Assembly (NCBI RefSeq): GCF_020532645.1
Contig: NZ_JAJAUZ010000013.1
Span: 62,001-126,000, forward strand
DNA length: 64,000 nt
Direction: 5' to 3'
Source of the DNA: Streptomyces bambusae
Lineage (GTDB): Bacteria; Actinomycetota; Actinomycetes; Streptomycetales; Streptomycetaceae
Shown here piece after piece: positions 16,537 through 24,503 of this stretch. The notes under the pieces are model-generated. The model was not told the DNA's origin. It was given only the letters and a program-made list of their open reading frames with translations, and did not search any database. A program made the position numbers and the translations under genes. How positions within the stretch are numbered: the first letter of the stretch is position 1; every line of letters begins with the position of its first letter.

Positions 16537-18666
16537 TTACGCCGGAACGCTCGCGGTGCCGGGAGCCAGGAACTTCTTGCCGTTCACGCGCTCCGAGACG
16601 CCCTCGCGGTCCAGGTACGGCGTGATGCCGCCGAGGTGGAAGGGCCAGCCGGCGCCCGTGATGAGGCAGAGGTCGATGTCCTGGGCCTCGGCCACGACAC
16701 CCTCCTCCAGCATCAGGCCGATCTCCTGCGCCACCGCGTCCAGGACGCGGTCGCGGACCTGCTCCTCGGTCAGGACCGAGTCGCCCTGCACCAGGAGGGC
16801 GGCGACCTCGGGGTCCAGCTCCGGCTTACCGGAGTCGTAGACGTAGAAGCCGCGCTTGCCCGCCTCGACCACGCGCTTGAGGTTCGGCGAGACGGTGAAG
16901 CGCTCCGGGAAGGCGCGGTTCAGGGTCTCGGAGACGTGCAGGCCGATCGCCGGGCCGACGAGCTCCAGCAGCACCAGCGGGGACATCGGCAGGCCGAGCG
17001 GCTCGATGGCCTTCTCCGCCGTGACGACCGGGGTGCCCTCGTCGATGACGTTCTGGATCTCGCCCATGAAGCGGGTCAGGATGCGGTTCACGACGAACGC
17101 CGGGGCGTCCTTGGTGAGGACCGCGGTCTTCTTCAGCTTCTTGGCGACACCGAAGGCCGTGGCCAGCGACGCGTCGTCGGTCTGCTCGCCGCGGACGATC
17201 TCCAGCAGCGGGAGGATCGCGACCGGGTTGAAGAAGTGGAAGCCGACCACGCGCTCCGGGTGCTGCAGCTTGGAGGCCATCTCCGACACCGACAGCGAGG
17301 AGGTGTTGGTGGCGAGGATCGCGTGCGCCGGGGCGACCGCCTCGACCTCCGCGAACACCTTCTGCTTGACGGACATCTCCTCGAACACGGCCTCGATGAT
17401 GAAGTCCGCGTCCGCGAAGCCCTCGGCCTTGTCCAGGACACCGGTCACCAGCGCCTTGAGGCGGTTGGACTTGTCCTGGTTGATGCGGCCCTTGAGGAGC
17501 AGCTTGTCGATCTCGCCGTGGACGTAGCCCACGCCCTTGTCCACGCGCTCCTGGTCGATGTCGGTGAGGACCACCGGCACCTCCAGGCGGCGCAGGAACA
17601 GCAGCGCCAGCTGCGAGGCCATCAGGCCCGCGCCGACCACGCCGACCTTGGAGACCGGGCGGGCCAGGGACTTGTCCGGGGCACCGGCCGGGCGCTTGGC
17701 GCGCTTCTGGACCAGGTTGAAGGCGTAGATGCCGGAGCGCAGCTCGCCGCCCATGATGAGGTCGGCCAGCGCGGCGTCCTCGGCGTCGAAGCCCTTCTGC
17801 AGGTCGCCGTCCTTGGCGGCCTCGATGATCTCCAGGGCGCGGTACGCGGCCGGGGCCGCGCCGTGCACCTTGGAGTCGGCGATGAAGCGGCCCTTGGCGA
17901 CGGCGGCGTCCCACGCCTCGCCGCGGTCCACCTCGGCGCGGACGACCTCGGTCTCGCCGGTGAGGACCCGGGCGGTCCACAGCAGCGACTGCTCCAGGAA
18001 GTCCGCACCGTCGAACAGCGCGTCGGCGATGCCCAGGTCGAAGACCTGCTTGCCCTTGAGCTGCTTGTTCTGGTTGAGCGAGTTCTCGATGATCACCGAG
18101 ACAGCGCGCTCGGCGCCGATCAGGTTCGGCAGGATGGCGCAGCCGCCCCAGCCGGGCACCAGGCCGAGGAAGACCTCGGGCAGCGAGAAGGCCGGGATGG
18201 CCTTCGAGACGGTGCGGTAGGTGCAGTGCAGGCCGACCTCGACACCGCCGCCCATCGCCGCGCCGTTGTAGTACGCGAAGGTGGGGACGGCCAGCGCGGC
18301 GAGCCGCTTGAAGACGTCGTGGCCGCCCTTGCCGATGGCCAGGGCCTCCTCGTGCTTCTTCAGCAGCTCGACGCCCTTGAGGTCGGCGCCGACCGCGAAG
18401 ATGAACGGCTTGCCGGTCAGGCCGACACCGGTGACCGCACCCTCGGCGGCCTCCTTCTCGACCTGGTCGATCGCGGCGTTCAGGTTCGCCAGCGACTGCG
18501 GGCCGAAGGTGGTCGGCTTGGTGTGGTCGAAGCCGTTGTCCAGCGTGATGAGCGCGAAGCGCCCGGCGCCGAACGGCAGGTCGAGGTGGCGGACGTGCGC
18601 CTGCGTGACGACCTCGTCCGGGAACAGCTCGGCCGCGCCCTTCAGGAGCTCAGCGGTGGTGCTCAC
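16537..18666 (-). CDS. fadB: Fatty-acid oxidation multifunctional protein: enoyl-CoA hydratase / 3-hydroxyacyl-CoA dehydrogenase
   Basis: A 709-residue alpha subunit of the bacterial trifunctional beta-oxidation complex. The N-terminal crotonase domain (about residues 20-280) contains NGAAMGGGVEVGL and the oxyanion-hole region PEVFLGLVPGWGG with the catalytic Glu. The NAD-binding dehydrogenase domain starts near residue 325 with VGVVGAGLMASQLA, followed by FHFFNPV with the catalytic His and two C-terminal dehydrogenase domains (AFVVNRILTRFMGE). Its GTG start overlaps the stop of the thiolase gene by 4 bp, giving a fadA-fadB operon. Length and domain order match the family. A strong terminator follows. 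Confidence 0.97.
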   Translation of the reverse strand: MSTTAELLKGAAELFPDEVVTQAHVRHLDLPFGAGRFALITLDNGFDHTKPTTFGPQSLANLNAAIDQVEKEAAEGAVTGVGLTGKPFIFAVGADLKGVELLKKHEEALAIGKGGHDVFKRLAALAVPTFAYYNGAAMGGGVEVGLHCTYRTVSKAIPAFSLPEVFLGLVPGWGGCAILPNLIGAERAVSVIIENSLNQNKQLKGKQVFDLGIADALFDGADFLEQSLLWTARVLTGETEVVRAEVDRGEAWDAAVAKGRFIADSKVHGAAPAAYRALEIIEAAKDGDLQKGFDAEDAALADLIMGGELRSGIYAFNLVQKRAKRPAGAPDKSLARPVSKVGVVGAGLMASQLALLFLRRLEVPVVLTDIDQERVDKGVGYVHGEIDKLLLKGRINQDKSNRLKALVTGVLDKAEGFADADFIIEAVFEEMSVKQKVFAEVEAVAPAHAILATNTSSLSVSEMASKLQHPERVVGFHFFNPVAILPLLEIVRGEQTDDASLATAFGVAKKLKKTAVLTKDAPAFVVNRILTRFMGEIQNVIDEGTPVVTAEKAIEPLGLPMSPLVLLELVGPAIGLHVSETLNRAFPERFTVSPNLKRVVEAGKRGFYVYDSGKPELDPEVAALLVQGDSVLTEEQVRDRVLDAVAQEIGLMLEEGVVAEAQDIDLCLITGAGWPFHLGGITPYLDREGVSERVNGKKFLAPGTASVPA

Positions 18667-19889
18667 TTGGAGTCTCCCTCGGAGTCGAAGTGCGGGTTCT
18701 CCCAGATGACCGTCGCGCCCATGCCGAAGCCGACGCACATGGTGGTCAGGCCGTAGCGGACGTGCGGCTGCTCCTCGAACTGGCGGGCCAGCTGCGTCAT
18801 CAGGCGGACGCCGGAGGAGGCCAGCGGGTGGCCGAACGCGATCGCGCCGCCGTACTGGTTGACGCGGGAGTCGTCGTCGGCGATGCCGTAGTGCTCCAGG
18901 AACGCGAGGACCTGGACGGCGAACGCCTCGTTGATCTCGAACAGGCCGATGTCCTCGATGGACAGACCCGCCTGGGCGAGGGCCTTCTCGGTGGCCGGGA
19001 TCGGGCCGTAGCCCATGACCTCGGGCTCCACGCCGGCGAAGGAGTACGAGACCAGGCGCATCTTGACCGGGAGGTTGTTCTCGCGGGCGAAGTCCTCGGA
19101 CGCGATGAGCGAGGCGGTGGCGCCGTCGTTCAGGCCCGCCGCGTTGCCCGCCGTGACCCGGCCGTGGGTACGGAACGGGGTCTTCAGGCCGGCCAGGTTC
19201 TCCAGCGTGGTGCCCGGGCGCATCGGCTCGTCGGCGGTGACCAGGCCCCAGCCCGTCTCGCCGGCCGCCTCGTTGGTGTTGCGCACCGAGATCGGGACCA
19301 GGTCCTGCTGGATCTTGCCGTCGGCGTACGCCTTGGCGGCCTTCTCCTGCGAGCGCACGGCGTACTCGTCGGCGCGGAGCTTGGTGATCGTCGGGTACCG
19401 GTCGTGCAGGTTCTCGGCGGTCATGCCCATGAACAGAGCGGACTCGTCGACCAGCTTCTCGGAGACGAAGCGCGGGTTCGGGTCGACGCCCTCGCCCATG
19501 GGGTGGCGGCCCATGTGCTCGACACCGCCGGCGATGGCGACGTCGTACGCACCGAAGGCCACGCCGCCCGCGACCGCGGTCACGGCGGTGAGCGCACCGG
19601 CGCACATGCGGTCGATCGAGTAGCCCGGGACGGACTGCGGCAGGCCCGCGAGGATGCCGGCCGTGCGGCCCAGCGTCAGACCCTGGTCACCGATCTGCGT
19701 GGTCGCGGCGATGGCGACCTCGTCGATCTTCTTGGGGTCCAGGTCCGGGTTGCGGCGCAGCAGCTCCCGGATCGCCTTCACGACGAGGTCGTCGGCGCGG
19801 GTCTCGTGGTAGATGCCCTTCGGGCCCGCCTTGCCGAACGGGGTGCGGACGCCGTCGACGAAGACGACGTCCCTGACGGTACGAGGCAC
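18663..19889 (-). CDS. fadA: Acetyl-CoA C-acyltransferase (beta-ketothiolase)
   Basis: A 408-residue thiolase that cleaves 3-ketoacyl-CoA with CoA in the last step of beta-oxidation, and is the beta partner of FadB. The acyl-enzyme Cys is residue 96 in IDRMCAGALTA. The His of GGAIAFGHPLASSG and the Cys of TTMCVGFGMGAT complete the active site. GTG 19889 is preferred, giving VPRTVRDVVFVDGVRTPFG, with GGAGGAGA 6-9 nt upstream. It is the first gene of the operon and is translationally coupled to fadB. Identification as a degradative thiolase rather than PhaA/AtoB rests on the FadB partner. Confidence 0.97.
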   Translation of the reverse strand: MPRTVRDVVFVDGVRTPFGKAGPKGIYHETRADDLVVKAIRELLRRNPDLDPKKIDEVAIAATTQIGDQGLTLGRTAGILAGLPQSVPGYSIDRMCAGALTAVTAVAGGVAFGAYDVAIAGGVEHMGRHPMGEGVDPNPRFVSEKLVDESALFMGMTAENLHDRYPTITKLRADEYAVRSQEKAAKAYADGKIQQDLVPISVRNTNEAAGETGWGLVTADEPMRPGTTLENLAGLKTPFRTHGRVTAGNAAGLNDGATASLIASEDFARENNLPVKMRLVSYSFAGVEPEVMGYGPIPATEKALAQAGLSIEDIGLFEINEAFAVQVLAFLEHYGIADDDSRVNQYGGAIAFGHPLASSGVRLMTQLARQFEEQPHVRYGLTTMCVGFGMGATVIWENPHFDSEGDSK

Positions 19890-20037
19890 GTTGGCTCTCC
19901 TCCAGGTGCGGGATGGCACTGCTGCGCGGCGCGGCGACTGAGCGCGCGCTCACCTCACCCATGCTACTTGCGGGTAACCAATGTGCACACCCCTCCCCGC
20001 CGGAGCGGTGAACGTCACATCCCGCAGGTACCGGAAC

Positions 20038-20132
20038 GGGGCTCCCCCCGGACCCCGCGCCTCGAACGCCGGCCCGGGCGGGAACATCCAGCCCGTCCGG
20101 CGTTTGAGGACCGGGGTCCGGGGCGGAGCCCC
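20038..20132. repeat. Intergenic repeat element, copy 1: ~42-bp imperfect inverted repeat
   Basis: Left arm 20038-20080 and right arm ending at 20132 can fold into a large hairpin with only a few mismatches. The right half (CATCCAGCCC ... GGGGCGGAGCCCC) recurs with about 80-85% identity and in the same orientation at 24399-24450. It lies just past the end of the RNase D gene and may act as its terminator. The rest of 19890-20037 holds the fadA leader and no gene. Confidence 0.75.
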
Positions 20133-20157
20133 GGGAGGGAGCCCGCGCAGCGGGCGG

Positions 20158-21447
20158 TCAGGAGGCGGCGCGGGCCTCCGTGAGGGCGGTGGCCAGCGAC
20201 GGGGCCACCTGCTCGATCTGCCAGGCGCGGGCGCCGTAGCCCGAGAGCGCCTCGGACACGGACGCCTCGGACACCCGCTGCGGCGGCTCCCAGCAGAGCC
20301 GCCGCACGGAATCCGGCGCCACCAGGTTCTCCTGCGGCAGCTTCAGCTCCTCGGCCCGTGCCGACACCGCCGCCCGCGCCGCGGACAGCCGCGCCGCGGC
20401 GAGCGGGTCCTTGTCGGCCCAGGACCGCGGCGGCGGCGGCCCCGCCTGGCTCTGCCCCGGCAGCGGCAGCTCGTTCTCCGGCAGCGCCTTGGCCCGGTCC
20501 ACGGCCGCCATCCACTGGTCCAGCTGGCGCCGCCCCATCCGCTGCCCGTACCCCGGCAGCGCGGCCAGCGCATGTGCGTTCACCGGCAGCGCGAGCGCCG
20601 CCTCCACGATGGCCGCGTCCCCGAGCACCTTGCCGGGCGACACGTCCCGCCGCTGGGCGATCCGGTCACGTGTGTTCCACAGCTCCCGCACCACGGCCAT
20701 CTGGCGCCGGCGCCGCACCTTGTGCATGCCGGACGTCCGCCGCCACGGGTCCTTGCGCGGCGGCGCGGGCGGGGCCGAGGCGATGGCGTCGAACTCCTGC
20801 CGCGCCCAGTCCAGCTTCCCCTGCCGGTCCAGCTCTTCCTCCAGCGCGTCGCGCAGGTCGACGAGGAGCTCCACGTCCAGTGCGGCGTACCGCAGCCACG
20901 GCTCGGGCAGCGGGCGGGTCGACCAGTCGACCGCCGAGTGCCCCTTCTCCAGGGCGTAGCCGAGCACGCTCTCGACCATCGCGCCCAGTCCGACCCGCGG
21001 GAAGCCGGCGAGCCGGCCGGCCAGCTCGGTGTCGAAGAGCGAGGTCGGCACCATGCCTATTTCGCGCAGGCACGGCAGGTCCTGGGTGGCGGCGTGCAGG
21101 ATCCACTCGGTGCCGGACAGCACCTCGCCCAGACCCGACAGGTCGGGACAGCCGACCGGGTCGATCAGGGTGGATCCGGCCCCCTCGCGCCGCAGCTGCA
21201 CCAGATAGGCGCGCTGGCCGTACCGGTAGCCGGAAGCGCGTTCGGCGTCCACGGCGACGGGCCCGGTGCCGGCGGCGAAGGCCGCGATCACCCGGGCGAG
21301 GGCGTCCTCGTCGGCCACCACCGGCGGGATGCCGTCGCGCGGTTCGAGCAACGGAATCGGAAGCCCATCGGACTTGGCGACTTCGTCCGGGGGGCCGCCC
21401 CCGGTGGTGGTGCGCAGTGCTGCTGCGGTCTCTTGGGCGTCGGTCAC
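20158..21447 (-). CDS. rnd: Ribonuclease D homologue (DEDD exonuclease with HRDC domain)
   Basis: A 429-residue 3'-5' exoribonuclease-like protein, expected to trim tRNA or other stable RNA ends. The DEDDy nuclease domain spans about residues 40-215. VAVDAERASGYR supplies the first Asp/Glu pair, LHAATQDLPCL the next Asp, and RYAALDVELL the Tyr/Asp pair. An HRDC domain follows at about 245-325 (LWNTRDRIAQRRDVSPGKVL), then a C-terminal helical region. The GTG at 21447 has no Shine-Dalgarno. Instead TACCCT sits 6 nt upstream, suggesting a leaderless mRNA. Length and motifs match actinobacterial RNase D-like proteins. Confidence 0.93.
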   Translation of the reverse strand: MTDAQETAAALRTTTGGGPPDEVAKSDGLPIPLLEPRDGIPPVVADEDALARVIAAFAAGTGPVAVDAERASGYRYGQRAYLVQLRREGAGSTLIDPVGCPDLSGLGEVLSGTEWILHAATQDLPCLREIGMVPTSLFDTELAGRLAGFPRVGLGAMVESVLGYALEKGHSAVDWSTRPLPEPWLRYAALDVELLVDLRDALEEELDRQGKLDWARQEFDAIASAPPAPPRKDPWRRTSGMHKVRRRRQMAVVRELWNTRDRIAQRRDVSPGKVLGDAAIVEAALALPVNAHALAALPGYGQRMGRRQLDQWMAAVDRAKALPENELPLPGQSQAGPPPPRSWADKDPLAAARLSAARAAVSARAEELKLPQENLVAPDSVRRLCWEPPQRVSEASVSEALSGYGARAWQIEQVAPSLATALTEARAAS

Positions 21448-21453
21448 CTGTCA

Positions 21454-21459
21454 AGGGTA
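21454..21459 (-). promoter_or_regulatory. Candidate -10 (TACCCT) for a leaderless rnd transcript
   Basis: The hexamer fits TAnnnT and ends 6 nt before the GTG, placing transcription start at the start codon. No -35 is recognisable and the terminator stem lies immediately upstream. Confidence 0.3.
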
Positions 21460-21466
21460 TCCGCGG

Positions 21467-21514
21467 ATGCAGCGCGCCCGTCGCCGGAACGTTCCGTCGA
21501 CGGGCGCGCTGCAT
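21467..21514 (-). terminator. Terminator of the response-regulator gene
   Basis: Arms 21467-21483 and 21498-21514 form a 17-bp perfect stem. The 14-nt apical part (CCGGAACGTTCCGT) can pair further. It lies between the regulator stop (21561) and the rnd start. Confidence 0.8.
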
Positions 21515-21560
21515 GGGCACTGCTGTTCTCCGGGCGTCACCCGCCCGCCCGGATCCGGCG

Positions 21561-22310
21561 TCAGTGGATGATGCCGGTCCGCAGGGCGACGGCGACCATG
21601 CCGGCCCGGTCGCCGGTGCCCAGCTTGCGGGCGATGCGGGCGAGGTGGGACTTCACGGTCAGGGCGGACAGGCCCATCGAGACGCCGATGGCCTTGTTGG
21701 ACTGCCCTTCGGCGACGAGGCGCAGGACCTCCACCTCGCGGCCGGAGAGCTCGCGGTAGCCGCCCGGGTGGCTCGGGGCACCCGGGGGGCGGCGGTGCAT
21801 GCGGGCGGCTGCGGAGCCGATGGGAGCGGCGCCGGGTCGGGTGGGGAGCCCGATGTTGGTGCGGGTGCCGGTGACGACGTAGCCCTTCACGCCGCCGGCC
21901 AGGGCGTTGCGTACGGCGCCGATGTCGTCGGCCGCGGACAGGGCCAGGCCGTTGGGCCAGCCCGCGGCGCGGGTCTCGGAGAGCAGGGTGAGACCGGAAC
22001 CGTCGGGCAGGTGGACGTCGGCCACGCAGATGTCGCGCGGGCTGCCGACACGAGGGCGGGCCTCCGCGATGGACGACGCCTCGATCACGTCGCGGACTCC
22101 GAGCGCCCACAGGTGGCGGGTCACGGTGGAGCGGACGCGCGGGTCGGCCACGACGACCATGGCGGTCGGCTTGTTCGGGCGGTAGGCGACCAGGCTTGCG
22201 GGCTGCTCGAGAAGAACGGACAACAGGCCCTCCTGGGGAAGTGGCGGGACGGCCGGCTCGGGGAAGAAGCCGGGGCGCTCCGTGCGGATGGTCACTGACT
22301 CCTTCGGCAC
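21561..22310 (-). CDS. Orphan NarL/LuxR-type response regulator with atypical receiver
   Basis: A 249-residue DNA-binding regulator. After ~48 Pro-rich residues comes a receiver-like domain (about 50-150), then a LuxR-type helix-turn-helix (about 188-235, LSGREVEVLRLVAEGQSNKA with TVKSHLARIARKLG). The receiver keeps a candidate phospho-acceptor Asp98 in VADVHLPDGSG, but the acidic pocket has only one Asp (VVVADPRVR) and the usual Lys is absent from GYVVTGT. Phosphorylation-independent control is therefore possible. No kinase gene is adjacent. The start may be GTG 22310 or the in-frame GTG 22295, which has AAGGAG only 3 nt upstream. Confidence 0.9.
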   Translation of the reverse strand: MPKESVTIRTERPGFFPEPAVPPLPQEGLLSVLLEQPASLVAYRPNKPTAMVVVADPRVRSTVTRHLWALGVRDVIEASSIAEARPRVGSPRDICVADVHLPDGSGLTLLSETRAAGWPNGLALSAADDIGAVRNALAGGVKGYVVTGTRTNIGLPTRPGAAPIGSAAARMHRRPPGAPSHPGGYRELSGREVEVLRLVAEGQSNKAIGVSMGLSALTVKSHLARIARKLGTGDRAGMVAVALRTGIIH

Positions 22311-22459
22311 GTCACCCGCCCGGCTTTAGGGAATGATCACGATTTGGTGAGTAACAATTCGGGCAATTCGGACGTGCGATCGATCACGTGCCGATCGGAA
22401 CCTCGCAGCGGACGCCTCGTTCTGACGCTCCGTTACGGGTGGCGCCCGGTACCGGGCGG
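22311..22459. other. Upstream region of the orphan response regulator
   Basis: The stretch 22325-22400 is AT-rich relative to its surroundings (AATGATCACGATTTGGTGAG, then GTGCGATCGATCACGTGCC). It contains a repeated GATCACG word, at about 22334 and 22382, which could be operator half-sites. A 16-bp perfect palindrome (CGCCCGGTACCGGGCG) occupies 22443-22458. No gene is seen. Confidence 0.35.
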
Positions 22460-22489
22460 CCCGCCGCCGGGCCCTGCCCGGCGTGCGGG
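22460..22489 (-). terminator. Hairpin terminator of the DUF3000 gene
   Basis: An 8-bp perfect inner stem (22465-22472 with 22476-22483) is extended by 5 bp across a one-base bulge. It lies 21 bp beyond the DUF3000 stop. Confidence 0.6.
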
Positions 22490-22509
22490 CTGGGCCGGCC
22501 GGCCGACTG

Positions 22510-23166
22510 CTACGGGTGGTGCGGGCCGCGCCGCTGTGGCAGGGACACCACTGCCGTGTCGGCGGGCCCGACCGGCGGCAGGCCCGCGACCTGGCACAGC
22601 AGCTCGCACCAGGCCGACAGGTGGGCCGCCGTGTCCGGGACCCCGCCCACGCCCTCCCGGGGCGTCCACGAGGCCCGGATCTCGATCTGCGTCGCGGGCC
22701 GGCGCTCCGCCAGCCCGCCGAAGTAGTGCGAGCTGGCGCGGGTCACGGTGCCGCCCGCCTCCCCGTACGACAGCCCGCGCGCGTCCAGCGCCCCGGTCAG
22801 CCAGGACCAGCACACGTCGGGCAGCAGCGGGTCCGCGGCCATCTCCGGCTCCAGCTCCGCCCGTACCAGCGTCACCAGCCGGAACGTGCCGTGCCAGGCC
22901 TCGTGACCGGCCGGGTCGTGCAGCAGGATGAGCCGGCCGTCGGCCAGGTCGTCCTCCCCGCCCGGTTCCACCACCGCCGCCTCCAGGGCGTAGGCGTGCG
23001 GAGCGAGGCGCTGCGGCGGCCTGGTGGGGTCGATCTCGATCCCCGGGCGCAGCCGTGCCTTCCGCAAGCCGTCGACCGCCCGCCGGAAGGGGAGTGGGAC
23101 GGAGCTCTCCTTCGCGCTGTCCACACCGTCAGCGCCATCTGAAAATCGTCCCTGAGCCGCAGCCAT
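22510..23166 (-). CDS. DUF3000 family protein
   Basis: A 218-residue cytosolic protein of a family restricted to actinobacteria, with no known function. Recognisable conserved stretches include [48 protein letters not shown] and [22 protein letters not shown] 23166 gives the family-typical start [11 protein letters not shown]; a longer frame upstream is not conserved. No Shine-Dalgarno is obvious. It is divergent from hemE, with 91 bp between the two starts, and this pairing is common in Streptomyces. Confidence 0.92.
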   Translation of the reverse strand: MAAAQGRFSDGADGVDSAKESSVPLPFRRAVDGLRKARLRPGIEIDPTRPPQRLAPHAYALEAAVVEPGGEDDLADGRLILLHDPAGHEAWHGTFRLVTLVRAELEPEMAADPLLPDVCWSWLTGALDARGLSYGEAGGTVTRASSHYFGGLAERRPATQIEIRASWTPREGVGGVPDTAAHLSAWCELLCQVAGLPPVGPADTAVVSLPQRRGPHHP

Positions 23167-23257
23167 GCGGGGAAGACTAGGCGGAACGAGGCCCCGTCCG
23201 GCGCAAGGACACCCGCGCCGGGACGGGCACTTCTTCATACGTGCGAAGATTCGGGTC

Positions 23258-24322
23258 GTGAGCGCCAACCACCGCCCCGAGGGCCAGCCGAGTCAGACGT
23301 ACGATTCCGCCTTCCTGAAGGCCTGCCGGCGCGAGCCCGTGCCGCACACGCCGGTCTGGTTCATGCGGCAGGCCGGGCGCTCCCTCCCCGAGTACCGCAA
23401 GGTCCGCGAGGGCACCGCCATGCTGGAGTCCTGCATGCGGCCCGACCTGGTCACCGAGATCACGCTGCAGCCGGTGCGCCGGCACAAGGTGGACGCGGCG
23501 ATCTTCTTCAGCGACATCGTGGTGCCGCTGAAGGCGATCGGCATCGACCTGGACATCAAGCCGGGCATCGGCCCGGTCGTCGCGCAGCCGATCCGGCGCC
23601 GCGAGGACCTCGCACAGCTGCGCGACCTCACCCCCGAGGACGTCCCGTACGTCACCGAGGCGATCGGCATGCTCACGGGTGAACTGGGCGGCACGCCGTT
23701 GATCGGTTTCGCCGGGGCGCCTTTCACCCTCGCGAGCTACCTCGTCGAGGGCGGGCCGTCGCGCAACCACGAGCACACCAAGGCGATGATGTACGGCGAC
23801 CCGCAGCTGTGGGCCGACCTGCTCGACCGCCTCGCCGGGATCACCTCGGCCTTCCTGAAGGTGCAGATCGAGGCCGGCGCGTCCGCCGTGCAGCTCTTCG
23901 ACTCCTGGGTCGGTGCGCTGGCCCCCGCGGACTACCGGCGCTCGGTGATGCCGGCCTCCGCCAAGGTCCTGCAGTCCGTCGCCTCGTACGGGGTGCCGCG
24001 GATCCACTTCGGCGTGGGCACGGGCGAGCTGCTCGGGCTGATGGGCGAGGCCGGGGCGGACGTCGTCGGCGTCGACTACCGGGTGGCGCTCGACGAGGCG
24101 GCCCGGCGGGTCGGGCCCGGCAAGGCGCTCCAGGGGAACCTGGACCCGGCGGTCCTCTTCTCCACCCGTGAGGCGGTGGAGGCGAAGACGGACGAGGTCC
24201 TGGCCGCGGCGGCCGGTCTGGAGGGCCACGTCTTCAACCTCGGCCACGGTGTCCTCCCCACCACGGACCCCGACGCCCTGACCCACCTGGTGGACTACGT
24301 CCACACCGCGACCCAGCGCTGA
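23258..24322 (+). CDS. hemE: Uroporphyrinogen decarboxylase
   Basis: Decarboxylates the four acetate side chains of uroporphyrinogen III to give coproporphyrinogen III, a cytosolic step of haem synthesis. It has 354 residues, the normal length. The signatures are [16 protein letters not shown] (about 29-44), [12 protein letters not shown] with the catalytic Asp, [17 protein letters not shown], and [12 protein letters not shown] near the C-terminus. The GTG at 23258 gives the expected N-terminus [19 protein letters not shown]; only a weak purine run (GAAGA) precedes it. Product use by CgoX and ChdC at 27.2-29.4 kb completes part of the coproporphyrin-dependent pathway. Confidence 0.98.
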   Translation: MSANHRPEGQPSQTYDSAFLKACRREPVPHTPVWFMRQAGRSLPEYRKVREGTAMLESCMRPDLVTEITLQPVRRHKVDAAIFFSDIVVPLKAIGIDLDIKPGIGPVVAQPIRRREDLAQLRDLTPEDVPYVTEAIGMLTGELGGTPLIGFAGAPFTLASYLVEGGPSRNHEHTKAMMYGDPQLWADLLDRLAGITSAFLKVQIEAGASAVQLFDSWVGALAPADYRRSVMPASAKVLQSVASYGVPRIHFGVGTGELLGLMGEAGADVVGVDYRVALDEAARRVGPGKALQGNLDPAVLFSTREAVEAKTDEVLAAAAGLEGHVFNLGHGVLPTTDPDALTHLVDYVHTATQR

Positions 24323-24398
24323 CCCACCCCGTGGCGGGGCTTGATTGCGCCCCGGTTCCGCCGCTCGGACTTGCCAGGGGGCTGGATGCCGCGGGGCG

Positions 24399-24465
24399 AA
24401 ATCCAGCCCCGCCGGCGATTGAGGCGCGGGGTGCGGGGCGGAGCCCCGGGGCTTTGGGCTCCGCC
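24399..24465. repeat. Intergenic repeat element, copy 2
   Basis: The segment from AAATCCAGCCCC to GGGGCGGAGCCCC matches the right half of the element at 20038-20132. It also contains a 9-bp hairpin (24437-24445 with 24457-24465). It lies between convergent hemE and the flavoprotein gene, so it can serve as a bidirectional terminator. The remainder of the 181-bp gap is GC-rich with no gene. Confidence 0.7.
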
Positions 24466-24503
24466 GTACCCCCCCCGGCCCGGCGGCACGAGGCCCCGCG
24501 GGG

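Noticed and set aside
1..20000. Secondary-metabolite gene cluster implied by dxs
   Set aside because: dxs is a core pathway gene; no terpene synthase, prenyltransferase, PKS or NRPS gene is visible in the window.
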